From Kitasatospora sp. NBC_01287 (GTDB taxonomy: Bacteria; Actinomycetota; Actinomycetes; Streptomycetales; Streptomycetaceae): a DNA stretch of 64,000 nucleotides. The DNA lies in assembly GCF_026340565.1 (NCBI RefSeq), contig NZ_JAPEPB010000001.1, positions 4,192,501 to 4,256,500 on the forward strand, given 5' to 3'. This document shows, piece by piece, positions 24,096 to 32,177 of the stretch. Position numbers and translations under genes: made by a program. How positions within the stretch are numbered: the stretch's first letter is position 1; every line of letters starts with the position of its first letter. The notes under the pieces were generated by a model that saw only the letters and a list, made by a program, of their open reading frames with translations, was not told the origin of the DNA and did not search any database.

Positions 24096-25028
24096 GTGAA
24101 GCACGTCATCGCACTCGATGTAGGCGGCACCGGCATGAAGGCCGCGCTGCTCGCCCAGGACGGCTCCGTGCTGTTCGAAGCACGCCGACCGACCGGGCGG
24201 GAGCACGGCACGGACGCCGTTGTCACCGCCATCCTCGACTTTGCCGCCGACCTCGCCGAGGAGGGCCGCCGCCGCTTCAGCGAGGGCCCGCTCGCGGCCG
24301 GCGTCGCGGTCCCGGGCACGATCGACGAGAAGAACGGGATAGCGGTCTTCTCCGCCAATCTCGGCTGGCGGGACCTGCCGCTGCGCAAGCTGCTCGGCGA
24401 GCGGCTGGGCGGCCTGCCGGTCGCCCTCGGCCACGACGTCCGCTCCGGCGGGCTGGCCGAGGGGCGGATCGGCGCCGGCCGCGGGGTCTCCCGGTTCCTC
24501 TTCATCGCGCTGGGCACCGGCATCGCCGGCGCGATCGGGATCGACGGGCGCATCGAGGCCGGCGCGCACGGCTACGGCGGCGAGATCGGCCACGTGGTGG
24601 TCCGTCCCGGCGGCCCGGCCTGCGGCTGCGGCGCCCGCGGCTGCCTGGAGACGCTGGCCTCGGCCTCCGCGGTCTCCCGGGCCTGGGCCGCGGCGGTCGG
24701 CGACCCGGCCGCCGACGCGGCCGACTGCGCACTCGCCGTCGAGGCGGGCGACCCGCGCGCCGCGGCGGTCTGGCGCGAGGCGGTCGACGCCCTGGCGGAC
24801 GGCATCGTGCTGGCGCAGAGCCTGCTCGACCCGTCCACCGTGATCGTCGGCGGCGGCCTCGCCGAGGCCGGTGACACCCTCTTCACACCCCTGCGCGCGG
24901 CGGTGGCGGAGCGGTTGACCTTCCAGATGCCCCCGGAGGTCGTACCCGCGATGCTCAAGGACACCGCCGCATCCCTGGGCGCTGGTCTGCTCGCCTGGGA
25001 TCTGCTCTCTACGGAGGTGACCGCGTGA
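24096..25028 (+). CDS. nagK: ROK-family N-acetylglucosamine kinase
   Basis: 310 residues. The ATP-binding start VIALDVGGTGMKAALLAQDG, the substrate motif GLAEGRIGAGRG with LGTGIAGAIGIDG, and the ROK zinc site GEIGHVVVRP plus CGCGARGCLE identify a ROK sugar kinase. The four-base GTGA overlap with nagA and the upstream DasR box identify it as NagK, producing GlcNAc-6-phosphate. GTG 24096 is the start, preceded by AAGGGA; a much longer upstream frame is not genuine. Confidence 0.92.
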   Translation: MKHVIALDVGGTGMKAALLAQDGSVLFEARRPTGREHGTDAVVTAILDFAADLAEEGRRRFSEGPLAAGVAVPGTIDEKNGIAVFSANLGWRDLPLRKLLGERLGGLPVALGHDVRSGGLAEGRIGAGRGVSRFLFIALGTGIAGAIGIDGRIEAGAHGYGGEIGHVVVRPGGPACGCGARGCLETLASASAVSRAWAAAVGDPAADAADCALAVEAGDPRAAAVWREAVDALADGIVLAQSLLDPSTVIVGGGLAEAGDTLFTPLRAAVAERLTFQMPPEVVPAMLKDTAASLGAGLLAWDLLSTEVTA

Positions 25029-26197
25029 CGACCACGCGGAATCGATTCGTCCTGTCCGGAGCCCGACTGGTGCTGCCCGGCGGCGTGGTCGAGAACGGCC
25101 GCCTGGCCGTCGACGGCGCCACCATCTCGGAGATCGGCGGCGAGGGCACCCCCGCGGACCTGGACCTCACCGGCTGCACGGTGGTGCCCGGCTTCGTCGA
25201 CCTGCACGTGCACGGCGGCGGCGGCGCCTCGTACGCCGCCGGCCTCGCCGAGGAGGCGCTGACCGCCGCCCGCACCCACCTGGAGCACGGCACCACCACC
25301 ACGGTCGCCTCCACCGTCACCGGGGAGATCGACGAGGTCTGCCGGCAGGCCGCCGTCCTCTCCGAGCTGGTCGAGGAGGGCGTGCTGGCCGGCGTCCACT
25401 TCGAGGGGCCGTTCATCTCCCCCGGGCGGTGCGGCGCGCACCGGCCCGACCTGCTGCGCGAGCCCGACCCGGCGCTGGTCCGCAAGCTGGTGGACGCCGC
25501 CCGGGGCACCGCCAAGATGGTCACCCTGGCGCCCGAACTGCCCGGCGGCCTGGAGTCGGTGCGCCTGCTCGCCGACCTCGGGGTGATCGCCGCGGTCGGC
25601 CACACCGACTCCGACTACGCCAAGACCCTGGAGGCGATCGAGGCCGGTGCCAGCGTCGCCACCCACCTCTTCAACGCGATGCCGGGCATCCAGCACCGTG
25701 CCCCGGGCCCGATCGTGGCGCTGCTGGAGGACGAGCGGGTCACCGTCGAGCTGATCAACGACGGCACCCACCTGCACCCCTCGGTGCTGGACCTGGCCTA
25801 CGGCACGGCGGGCGCCGCCCGGGTGGCGCTGATCACCGACGCGATGGGCGCGGCCGGCATGGGCGACGGGCTCTACCCGCTCGGCCCGCTGCAGGTCCAG
25901 GTGCTGGACGGGGTCGCCCGGCTGGTCGAGGGCGGCTCGATCGCCGGCTCCACGCTCACCCTGGACGTCGCCTTCAAGCGCTCCGTCACCGTCAACAAGC
26001 TGAGCCTGGCTCAGACCGTGCAGTCGATCTCGACCACGCCCGCCACCCTGCTCGGGCTCGGCGACACGCTCGGCTCGCTGGCCGTCGGCAAGCGGGCCGA
26101 CCTGGCGATCCTCGACTCCAGCTCGTACGACCTGCTCGGCGTGGTCCGGCGCGGCGAGTGGATCAAGGGCGCCGAGCGCTTCACCAGCGGGAGCTGA
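25025..26197 (+). CDS. nagA: N-acetylglucosamine-6-phosphate deacetylase
   Basis: 390-residue amidohydrolase that removes acetate from GlcNAc-6-P to give glucosamine-6-P, the DasR effector. Metal and substrate motifs: VPGFVDLHVHGGGG, GVHFEGPFISPGRCGAH, the later AVGHTDSDYAKTLEAI, THLFNAMPG, and ALITDAMGAAG with the catalytic Asp. GTG 25025 overlaps the nagK stop by four bases, so the two are translationally coupled. A strong bidirectional hairpin follows its stop. Confidence 0.95.
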   Translation: MTTTRNRFVLSGARLVLPGGVVENGRLAVDGATISEIGGEGTPADLDLTGCTVVPGFVDLHVHGGGGASYAAGLAEEALTAARTHLEHGTTTTVASTVTGEIDEVCRQAAVLSELVEEGVLAGVHFEGPFISPGRCGAHRPDLLREPDPALVRKLVDAARGTAKMVTLAPELPGGLESVRLLADLGVIAAVGHTDSDYAKTLEAIEAGASVATHLFNAMPGIQHRAPGPIVALLEDERVTVELINDGTHLHPSVLDLAYGTAGAARVALITDAMGAAGMGDGLYPLGPLQVQVLDGVARLVEGGSIAGSTLTLDVAFKRSVTVNKLSLAQTVQSISTTPATLLGLGDTLGSLAVGKRADLAILDSSSYDLLGVVRRGEWIKGAERFTSGS

Positions 26198-26217
26198 GTA
26201 CCCCTCAGGTTCACCGG

Positions 26218-26252
26218 GGAGCGGCGGTCGGCCCCTGGCCGACCGCCGCTCC
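26218..26252. terminator. Bidirectional terminator nagA / carbohydrate-binding gene
   Basis: GGAGCGGCGGTCGG and CCGACCGCCGCTCC form a perfect 14-base stem with a 7-base loop between two convergent genes. Confidence 0.9.
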
Positions 26253-26257
26253 GTGCG

Positions 26258-27325
26258 TCAGCTGCTCGCGGAGCCCGGGGTGGCTCCCGAGGCCCCACCG
26301 GACGGCGCCCCGCCGGGCGCCGGGGCGCCGCTCGCGCTCGGGTAGTCGCCGTTGTACGCGTACGGGGTGAGCACCACCTGGTCCACCTGCACCGGGCCGC
26401 CACCGGGCACCGAGACCGTGATGGTGTTGCTGCCCGCCTGCAGGTCCGGCCAGACGTTGGTGTAGGACCAGTACGGGTCGCTGCCGGGCGCGTTGGAGTT
26501 CTTGAAGGTCGTCCCGCCCGGCTTGTCCTGGCCGTTGACGGTGATCGAGGCCTTCACCGGCCCGCCGGTGTTGTTGTAGTGCACCCAGAACTTGTACTGC
26601 CCGGCGGTCGGCGCGGTGAAGGTCCAGGTGGCCGAGGAGCCCTGCTGGAGCGTCAGGTAGCTGCCGTCGGAGGAGACCGAGCCCTTGAGCCCGCTGCCGG
26701 GACTCGCCCCCTGGGCCTGCGCCTTGGCACCGTCGAGGAAGCTGAACGAACTCTCGTCCGCGGAGGTGCTGGGCGACGGCGAGGCCGAGGCCGAGGCATT
26801 GCCGGAGGACGAGGACGAGGACGAGGGCGCCGACGACGAGTGGCCGGACACGCCCGCCGAGGGCGCCGGCGGGGCGGCGTTGTCCTTGCCGCTCTTGCCG
26901 TCGTTGCCGGACAGCGCGATCCCGGAACCGATCGCGATCGCCGCGACCACCGCGACCACCGCGATCACCGGGCCCTTGCCGCGCCCGCGCGGCGCGTCCT
27001 CACCGGGCTGCGGTCGGGACCGCTCGGCGTAGCGGGGCTGCTGGTTCGGCAGTTGCGCGGTGCTCTCCGGGCCCGGGCCGTACGGACCGCGCGGCGGCTG
27101 CTGCTGGTACGGCGGCGGGTAGCCGCCCTGCTGCTGCGGCGGCGCTCCGTACTGGGCCCGGCCGACCTCCATCGGGCGGGTGTACGAGGTGCGCGGCACG
27201 CCGGGCGCGCGGTTCGGCGCGCCCTCCCCCTCGCCGCCCTCGGAGCGGTACAGGTAGGCGAACGGGTCGTCATCGGCGGGTGGCTGCTCGGCGCCCTCGG
27301 GTCCGGGCCCGCTGTCGGCTGTCAT
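26258..27325 (-). CDS. Membrane-anchored protein with carbohydrate-binding module
   Basis: 355 residues. A Pro/Gln/Gly-rich cytoplasmic head (about 1-115) is followed by one membrane span, GPVIAVVAVVAAIAIGSGIA. A Ser/Ala-rich extracellular linker comes next, then a beta-sandwich of about 125 residues with SATWTFTAPTAGQYKFWVHY, GGPVKASITVNGQ and WPDLQAGSNTITVSV, characteristic of CBM6/CBM35 modules. The tail is Gly/Pro/Ser-rich. No catalytic domain is visible, so it may hold polysaccharide at the cell surface. ATG 27325 is preferred over an upstream TTG. The position beside nagKA is suggestive only. Confidence 0.82.
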   Translation of the reverse strand: MTADSGPGPEGAEQPPADDDPFAYLYRSEGGEGEGAPNRAPGVPRTSYTRPMEVGRAQYGAPPQQQGGYPPPYQQQPPRGPYGPGPESTAQLPNQQPRYAERSRPQPGEDAPRGRGKGPVIAVVAVVAAIAIGSGIALSGNDGKSGKDNAAPPAPSAGVSGHSSSAPSSSSSSSGNASASASPSPSTSADESSFSFLDGAKAQAQGASPGSGLKGSVSSDGSYLTLQQGSSATWTFTAPTAGQYKFWVHYNNTGGPVKASITVNGQDKPGGTTFKNSNAPGSDPYWSYTNVWPDLQAGSNTITVSVPGGGPVQVDQVVLTPYAYNGDYPSASGAPAPGGAPSGGASGATPGSASS

Positions 27326-27545
27326 CGCGCTGGTCAACTCCCCAAAGGCCGCTCAAGGCCGATGCCGTGTCCGGACCCGTTACGGACCGCACCCTACCCG
27401 CCGCACCTGATGAGGCGAAAAGCCGCTCGCCCGGTGGAACCGCCCGACCACGCCCGACCAGGCCGGGCCGGGCCGGGCCCGGCTCCGGCCCGGTTCCCAC
27501 GGACCCCGCCGAACCCGTCCCGGACGGACAGCTCCTGGACCGCTC

Positions 27546-29396
27546 CTACACCGCGCGGCGGTGCGAGCGCTCGCCCCGGGCCCCGCGCACCGCGCCGCCG
27601 CGAGCCCGCTTCTCGTCGTACATCCGCTTGTCGGCCGCGTGCAGCACCTCTTCGATGCTCATCCCGCAGCCCGCCCAGCCGATCCCCATGCTGACCCCGA
27701 CCCGCACCACCCGGCCCGCTATCCGCATCGGCGGGACGACCGCGTTGCGCAGCCGCACCGCCAGGTCGGCGGCCTCCTCGCTGCCGATCCCGTCGGCCAG
27801 CACGACGAACTCGTCACCGCCCAGCCGAGCCACCGTGTCCCCCTCGCGGACCGCCTGCTGCAGCCGCCGGGCCACCTCCACCAGAACCGTGTCGCCCGCG
27901 TTGTGGCCGAACCGGTCGTTGACCGACTTGAAACCGTCCAGATCGCAGAAGAGCACCGCGAGCCCCTTGGACCCTGGCGGCCCGGCCGGACGCGAGCGGC
28001 CGTGCCAGGCCTCCGGGGCGCTCGGCGGCTCGGCCGGCACCACCGCGTGCACGTGTTCGGGCGGGGCACTGCCGTAGCCGCCCCGGCCCGGCGCGCCCAA
28101 CCGCTCGGAGTAGCCGTGCACCACGGCGCCGCGCGCCCCGGCGCCCCAGCCGCCCTCCAGCGGCCCGGCGGCCGGCTCCAGGGCCTCCTGCCCCGAGCGC
28201 GCGCCGTGCGGGCTGTAGAGGCCCAGCGAGGCGTGCGTGCTCGCCGCTCCCTCCAGCGCGCACGGGGCCGGCTCGGCCGCCCCGTGCTGGGCCGCGCCGC
28301 CCGGGCCCTGCGGCAGCGAGCAGAGCCGGCGGGCCAGCCGGGTCCGCAGCTCGGCCCCGTTGGGCAGCCCGGTGAGCGCGTCGTGGCTGGCCCGGTGGGC
28401 GAGCTGCAGCTCGTGCCGCTTGCGGTCCTCGATGTCCTCGACGTGGGTGAGCAGGAAGCTCGGTCCGTCCGCCGCGTCCGCGACGACCGAGTTGCGCAGG
28501 CAGACCCACTGGTAGCCGCCGTCCCGGCGGGCCAACCGCAGTTCGGCCCGGCCGCTCTCGGCACTGGTGCGCTCCAGCAGGCCGCGGTCCTCGGGGTGCA
28601 CCAGGTCGAGGAAGCTCTGCCGGCGCAGCACCGCGCGCGGGCGCCCGAGCAGCCGGCAGAGGGCGTCGTTGACCCGGGCCAGCTGGCCGCGCGCCGCACC
28701 GTGCAGCTCGGTGATGGCCATCCCGCTCGGGGCGTACTCGAAGGCGTGCCGGAAGCTCTCCTCGCTGGCCCGCAGCGCCTGCTGCTCCTTCTCCAGGCGG
28801 GCCAGCGCGCGTTGCATCTCCGCGCGTAGTCGGGCGTTGCCGATGGCGATGGAGGCCTGCAGGGAGAACATCTCCAGCGCCTCGCGGGTCCAGGCGCCCG
28901 GGCGCTTGCCGCTGCGCGGGCGGTCCACACTGAGCACGCCGAGCAGCTCGCCGCCGGCGCTGTACATCGGGGCGAGCAGGCCGTCCTCGGGGTGCCAGTC
29001 GTTGGCGTAGACCGGCAGCGGACCGTCCCCGGTCCACCGCGGGATGTCGGTGCCCACCGCCCAGCCCCGGTCGTGCGGCAGGAAGCGCAGCGTCCCCCAG
29101 TGGTCACTGACCGCCAGCAGCCGCTCCCAGGACTCCCGGGTGCCGACCTGGCCGAGCAGCACCGCGGGCCCGCCGTAGTCGCGCTCCTCGTACTCCCAGA
29201 CGGCCGCCACCACCAGGTCGCCGTCGGGCCGGACCAGCGAGAGCGCCGCGGCGTCGAAGCCGAGCCCGTGCACCGAACCCTCGACCACGGCCTGCAGGGT
29301 GCCCGCCAGGCTGCGGGCAGCATTGAGGTCCGCCACGACCCGATGCAAGGTGCGGAGGGTCGCGAGGCGGACGTACGGCTCCGACTCGGCTTCCAT
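27546..29396 (-). CDS. cdgB: CdgB-type diguanylate cyclase (GAF-PAS-GGDEF)
   Basis: 616 residues. A GAF-like sensor covers about 15-185, a short coiled coil (QRALARLEKEQQALRASEE) follows, then PAS/PAC (about 205-320, with SFLDLVHPEDRGLLER) and GGDEF (about 330-600). The active loop is ARLGGDEFVVL near 525, and the inhibitory I-site RxxD is intact as REGD five residues before it. So it should make c-di-GMP and be product-inhibited. A roughly 120-residue Gly/Ala-rich insertion splits the GGDEF domain after DALTGLPN. The domain order matches CdgB, a BldD target controlling Streptomyces development. Confidence 0.9.
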   Translation of the reverse strand: MEAESEPYVRLATLRTLHRVVADLNAARSLAGTLQAVVEGSVHGLGFDAAALSLVRPDGDLVVAAVWEYEERDYGGPAVLLGQVGTRESWERLLAVSDHWGTLRFLPHDRGWAVGTDIPRWTGDGPLPVYANDWHPEDGLLAPMYSAGGELLGVLSVDRPRSGKRPGAWTREALEMFSLQASIAIGNARLRAEMQRALARLEKEQQALRASEESFRHAFEYAPSGMAITELHGAARGQLARVNDALCRLLGRPRAVLRRQSFLDLVHPEDRGLLERTSAESGRAELRLARRDGGYQWVCLRNSVVADAADGPSFLLTHVEDIEDRKRHELQLAHRASHDALTGLPNGAELRTRLARRLCSLPQGPGGAAQHGAAEPAPCALEGAASTHASLGLYSPHGARSGQEALEPAAGPLEGGWGAGARGAVVHGYSERLGAPGRGGYGSAPPEHVHAVVPAEPPSAPEAWHGRSRPAGPPGSKGLAVLFCDLDGFKSVNDRFGHNAGDTVLVEVARRLQQAVREGDTVARLGGDEFVVLADGIGSEEAADLAVRLRNAVVPPMRIAGRVVRVGVSMGIGWAGCGMSIEEVLHAADKRMYDEKRARGGAVRGARGERSHRRAV

Positions 29397-29809
29397 GCGG
29401 GGGCTCCCCGGCTTCTTCGGATAGGTCTTGATGGTTATCGTCCGATTGCCAGAAGAACTGAATCACAGCGAGCACAACGATCGGCACGCTCGGTCAGCAA
29501 TAGGTCGTCACTTGTGACTCAAATCACACAACGCATAGAGAGGCAAACCCGGTTCATCCCGGTCATGCCCGGACACGATGCGGCGATGGACACCTTCGAA
29601 TTCGGTCGGGCACGCCCCGAGCTGTAGCCCGCGCCCGCCAGCGGGCCGCACGGCTTCACCGCCGGGAGTGAGCCTGCCCCCGCCCAGGGTGAACCGGTGA
29701 CCGCCAACCGGCCGACGCCCAGCTGCCGCGCCCCGCGCGGTACCGGGCCGCTGGGCCTAGGACCACCGCCTGATGTCAGGACACCCGCGCGGCGGCTACC
29801 GTGCGGTAC
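29397..29809. other. Divergent region cdgB / flavin reductase
   Basis: 413 bases with no supported gene. The part next to cdgB (29420-29590) is notably AT-rich and holds the Crp-like palindrome listed separately, plus GTCAC-TT-GTGAC (29507-29518) overlapping it. The right half is GC-rich promoter sequence for the flavin reductase gene; TACCGT at 29790-29795 or so is a weak -10 candidate. Confidence 0.5.
29513..29528. promoter_or_regulatory. Crp/FNR-type palindrome upstream of cdgB
   Basis: TGTGACTCAAATCACA is TGTGA-N6-TCACA, an exact match to the consensus half-sites of the cAMP receptor protein. It lies 117 bases upstream of the cdgB start. Streptomyces Crp is active in germination and secondary metabolism. 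Confidence 0.6.
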
Positions 29810-30352
29810 GTGTCCATGTCGCCGCAGCCCGCCGCTGCCCCCCTCGCCACGCCGGACGAGTTCCGGGCCGCCCTGTCCCAGCTCGCCGCCGGGGTGGCGC
29901 TGGTGACCGTCCATGACGCCGGCGAGCCCGGCCAGGGGCGGGGCGAGGACGCGGGGATGACCGCGACCTCGTTCCTCTCGGTCTCGCTGGAGCCACCGCT
30001 GGTGCTGATCTCGGTGCGCGAGGACTCGCGGATGGACGAGCTGCTCTCCCGGGTGGACCGCTGGGCGGTGTCGCTGCTGGGCGAGCAGCACAAGGCGCTG
30101 GCCTCGCGGTTCGCGATGAAGGGCCGGCTCAGCGACCGGCTGCTCTTCGCCGACACCCCGCACGAGCGGGGCCCGGCGAGCGGGGCGCCGCTGGTCACCG
30201 GTGCACTGGCGACCGTGGAGTGCCGCACCGAGCAGCGGATGACGGCGGGCGACCACACCCTGCTGATCGGGCGGGTACTGGAGGCGCGGGTGCCGGCGCC
30301 GGACAGCCGCCCGCTGCTCTACTTCCGGTCCGGCTACCGCTCGCTGGCCTGA
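29810..30352 (+). CDS. Flavin reductase-like FMN-binding protein
   Basis: 180 residues with the split-barrel flavin reductase fold: FRAALSQLAAGVALVTVHDA, GMTATSFLSVSLEPPLVLIS (the FMN-binding TATSF motif), SRMDELLSRVDRWAVSLLG, SRFAMKGRLSDRLLF, and TGALATVECRTEQRMTAGDH with a GDH metal/flavin motif. It likely supplies reduced flavin to an oxygenase, but none is nearby. The start is uncertain: GTG 29810 and ATG 29816 are both possible, and the absence of a ribosome site suggests leaderless translation. Confidence 0.85.
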   Translation: MSMSPQPAAAPLATPDEFRAALSQLAAGVALVTVHDAGEPGQGRGEDAGMTATSFLSVSLEPPLVLISVREDSRMDELLSRVDRWAVSLLGEQHKALASRFAMKGRLSDRLLFADTPHERGPASGAPLVTGALATVECRTEQRMTAGDHTLLIGRVLEARVPAPDSRPLLYFRSGYRSLA

Positions 30353-30387
30353 CCCGACCCGCGGCGCCTACATGATCGGGACGGCGC

Positions 30388-30819
30388 TCACTCACCCCGG
30401 TGCGGGCCGCGTCCGCGCTTGACCTCGGAGCGGCGCTTCTTGTTCTCCAACCGCCGCTCGACCATGCCCCGGCTGGGCTTGGTGGCCCGCCGGCTCTTGG
30501 GCGGCGGCGCGGTCGCCTCGCCGAGCAGCGAGGCCAGCCGGGCGGCCGCGACCTCGCGGTTGCGCCACTGCGAGCGGTGCTCGCTGGCCCGCACCACCAG
30601 CACCCTGCCATCCACCAGGCGGGCGGCCAGGCGCTCCAGGGCGCGCTCCTTCCACACCTCGGGCAGCGCGGCCGAGGCGGCCAGGTCGTAGCGCAGCTCG
30701 ACCTGGGTGTCGGAGGTGTTGACGTGCTGGCCACCGGGGCCGCTGGAGCGGGAGAACCGCCACTGGAGCTCGGCCTCCGGAACCACCACCGAGCCCCGCA
30801 CGCGAATGGGTTCGGGCAT
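30388..30819 (-). CDS. arfB: Alternative ribosome-rescue factor ArfB
   Basis: 143 residues, with the release-factor catalytic domain alone. The GGQ motif lies in FSRSSGPGGQHVNTSDTQVE near residue 30, and a highly basic C-terminal tail (RRLENKKRRSEVKRGRG) enters the empty mRNA channel of stalled ribosomes. It hydrolyses peptidyl-tRNA on nonstop complexes. ATG 30819 gives the standard N-terminus; the frame continues upstream without family similarity. Confidence 0.93.
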   Translation of the reverse strand: MPEPIRVRGSVVVPEAELQWRFSRSSGPGGQHVNTSDTQVELRYDLAASAALPEVWKERALERLAARLVDGRVLVVRASEHRSQWRNREVAAARLASLLGEATAPPPKSRRATKPSRGMVERRLENKKRRSEVKRGRGPHRGE

Positions 30820-30887
30820 GCGCCCATCATCCCCGGCCCGGAGCCGTGCCGTCACCCGGTTATCGCCGACCGCTCCGGACCGGAACA

Positions 30888-31382
30888 ATGGCCGCTGTGA
30901 TCGAGCTCGGCTACTCCCTCTCCGTCCGTTTCCCCGACCCCCCGCAGACCGACTACCGCACCGCCTCGGTGCAGGCGCTGCGCCATGACCTGTTCTGCGG
31001 TGACGTCTACCTGGCGGACGAAGAGCAGGAGTTGTCCACAGCCTGGGGATGGGTTCCCGTGCTGGACTTCGCCTGGGCGCTGTGCGACATCGTCGAGCAG
31101 CTGGACGCCGACCCGCGCGGAGCCCGGGCCGCCGCCATCCAGCGGGCCGACCTGGACTTCACCCAGTCCACCGAACTGCTCCGGTTCGCCCGCCGGTTCG
31201 GACTGGTCGAGGTCTCCGCCACCTGGCTGGACGAGGATCCGGTGGTGGTGCGGCACGCGGAGCTGCGGCGCGAGGCCCGCGACTTCCTACAGGACCTGCT
31301 GGCCGACCTGGGCGACCTGCACCCCGAGCTGGCCGACAACCCGCAGATCTGGACGGTCCAGGCGCGCTTTCCCAGGGTCTGA
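30888..31382 (+). CDS. Conserved hypothetical protein next to TerD
   Basis: 164 residues with no recognised domain. It begins MAAVIELGYSLSVRFPD, has AWGWVPVLDFAWALCDIVEQL in the middle and ends with NPQIWTVQARFPRV. Acidic, probably alpha/beta, soluble. It reads like a small actinomycete-specific family. It lies 90 bases ahead of the terD gene on the same strand, so it may be co-transcribed. A GTG at 30897 is an alternative start. Confidence 0.6.
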   Translation: MAAVIELGYSLSVRFPDPPQTDYRTASVQALRHDLFCGDVYLADEEQELSTAWGWVPVLDFAWALCDIVEQLDADPRGARAAAIQRADLDFTQSTELLRFARRFGLVEVSATWLDEDPVVVRHAELRREARDFLQDLLADLGDLHPELADNPQIWTVQARFPRV

Positions 31383-31472
31383 CCGCCCCGGAGCGCCGGC
31401 CCGGGGAACCGGTCCACCGGTGCCCGGCGTTCTCCCCGGGTACGACATACCGATGAAGGGACCGCAACGACC

Positions 31473-32048
31473 ATGCCTGTGAGCCTGACCAAGGGCGGCA
31501 ACGTCTCGTTGACCAAGGAAGCCCCCGGACTGACCGCGGTGACCGTCGGCCTCGGCTGGGACGCCCGGACCACCACCGGCGCCGAGTTCGACCTGGACGC
31601 CAGCGCGATCGTGCTGGACGCGGCGGGCAAGGTGCTCTCCAACGCCCACTTCGTCTTCTTCAACAACCTGCGCACCCCCGACGGCATGGTGGTGCACGCC
31701 GGTGACAACCGCAGCGGCGACGGCGAGGGCGACGACGAGCGGATCGACGTCCAGCTGGCCGGGCTCGGCGCCGAGGCCCAGCGGATCGTCTTCCCGGTGA
31801 CCATCTACGACGGGCTGGCCCGGGCGCAGAGCTTCGGCCAGGTGCGCAACGCCTACATCCGGGTGCTCAACGCGCACGGCGGCACCGAGCTCGCCCGCTA
31901 CGACCTCTCCGAGGACGCGGCCACCGAGACCGCGATGATCTTCGGTGAGCTCTACCGCAGCGGCGACGAGTGGAAGTTCCGGGCCGTCGGCCAGGGCTAC
32001 GCCTCAGGCCTGGTCGGCATCGCGCAGGACTTCGGCGTGGACGTCTGA
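31473..32048 (+). CDS. TerD-family stress protein
   Basis: 191 residues forming a full TerD domain: SLTKGGNVSLTKEAPGLTAV, the calcium-binding loops FDLDASAIVLDAAGKVL and NRSGDGEGDDERIDVQL, VFPVTIYD and FGQVRNAYIRVLN, then FGELYRSGDEWKFRAVGQG. TerD proteins bind calcium and are linked to tellurite and general stress; in Streptomyces they occur in many copies and affect differentiation. A very strong terminator hairpin follows. Confidence 0.95.
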   Translation: MPVSLTKGGNVSLTKEAPGLTAVTVGLGWDARTTTGAEFDLDASAIVLDAAGKVLSNAHFVFFNNLRTPDGMVVHAGDNRSGDGEGDDERIDVQLAGLGAEAQRIVFPVTIYDGLARAQSFGQVRNAYIRVLNAHGGTELARYDLSEDAATETAMIFGELYRSGDEWKFRAVGQGYASGLVGIAQDFGVDV

Positions 32049-32065
32049 CCGGCCCCGGCGGCACG

Positions 32066-32123
32066 CCGAAAAAACGTGAGCCCGGCTCGATCAGTTGATC
32101 CGAGCCGGGCTCACGTTTTTCGG
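32066..32123. terminator. Long bidirectional terminator
   Basis: Arms starting CCGAAAAAACGTGAGCCCGG and closing with TCACGTTTTTCGG make a stem of about 27 base pairs with only two single-base bulges. With A-tracts on one side and T-tracts on the other, it terminates both the terD unit and the opposing leftward operon. Confidence 0.97.
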
Positions 32124-32177
32124 GGTGCCCTCGCGGTGCTCTCGCGGTGCTCTCGGGGGCCGGCCGGCGCGGCGCGC

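Noticed and set aside
29507..29518. GTCACTTGTGAC as a BldD box for cdgB
   Set aside because: It lacks the central C(A/T)G of the BldD consensus. It is better explained as part of the overlapping Crp-like site. BldD control of cdgB is known elsewhere but not visible here.
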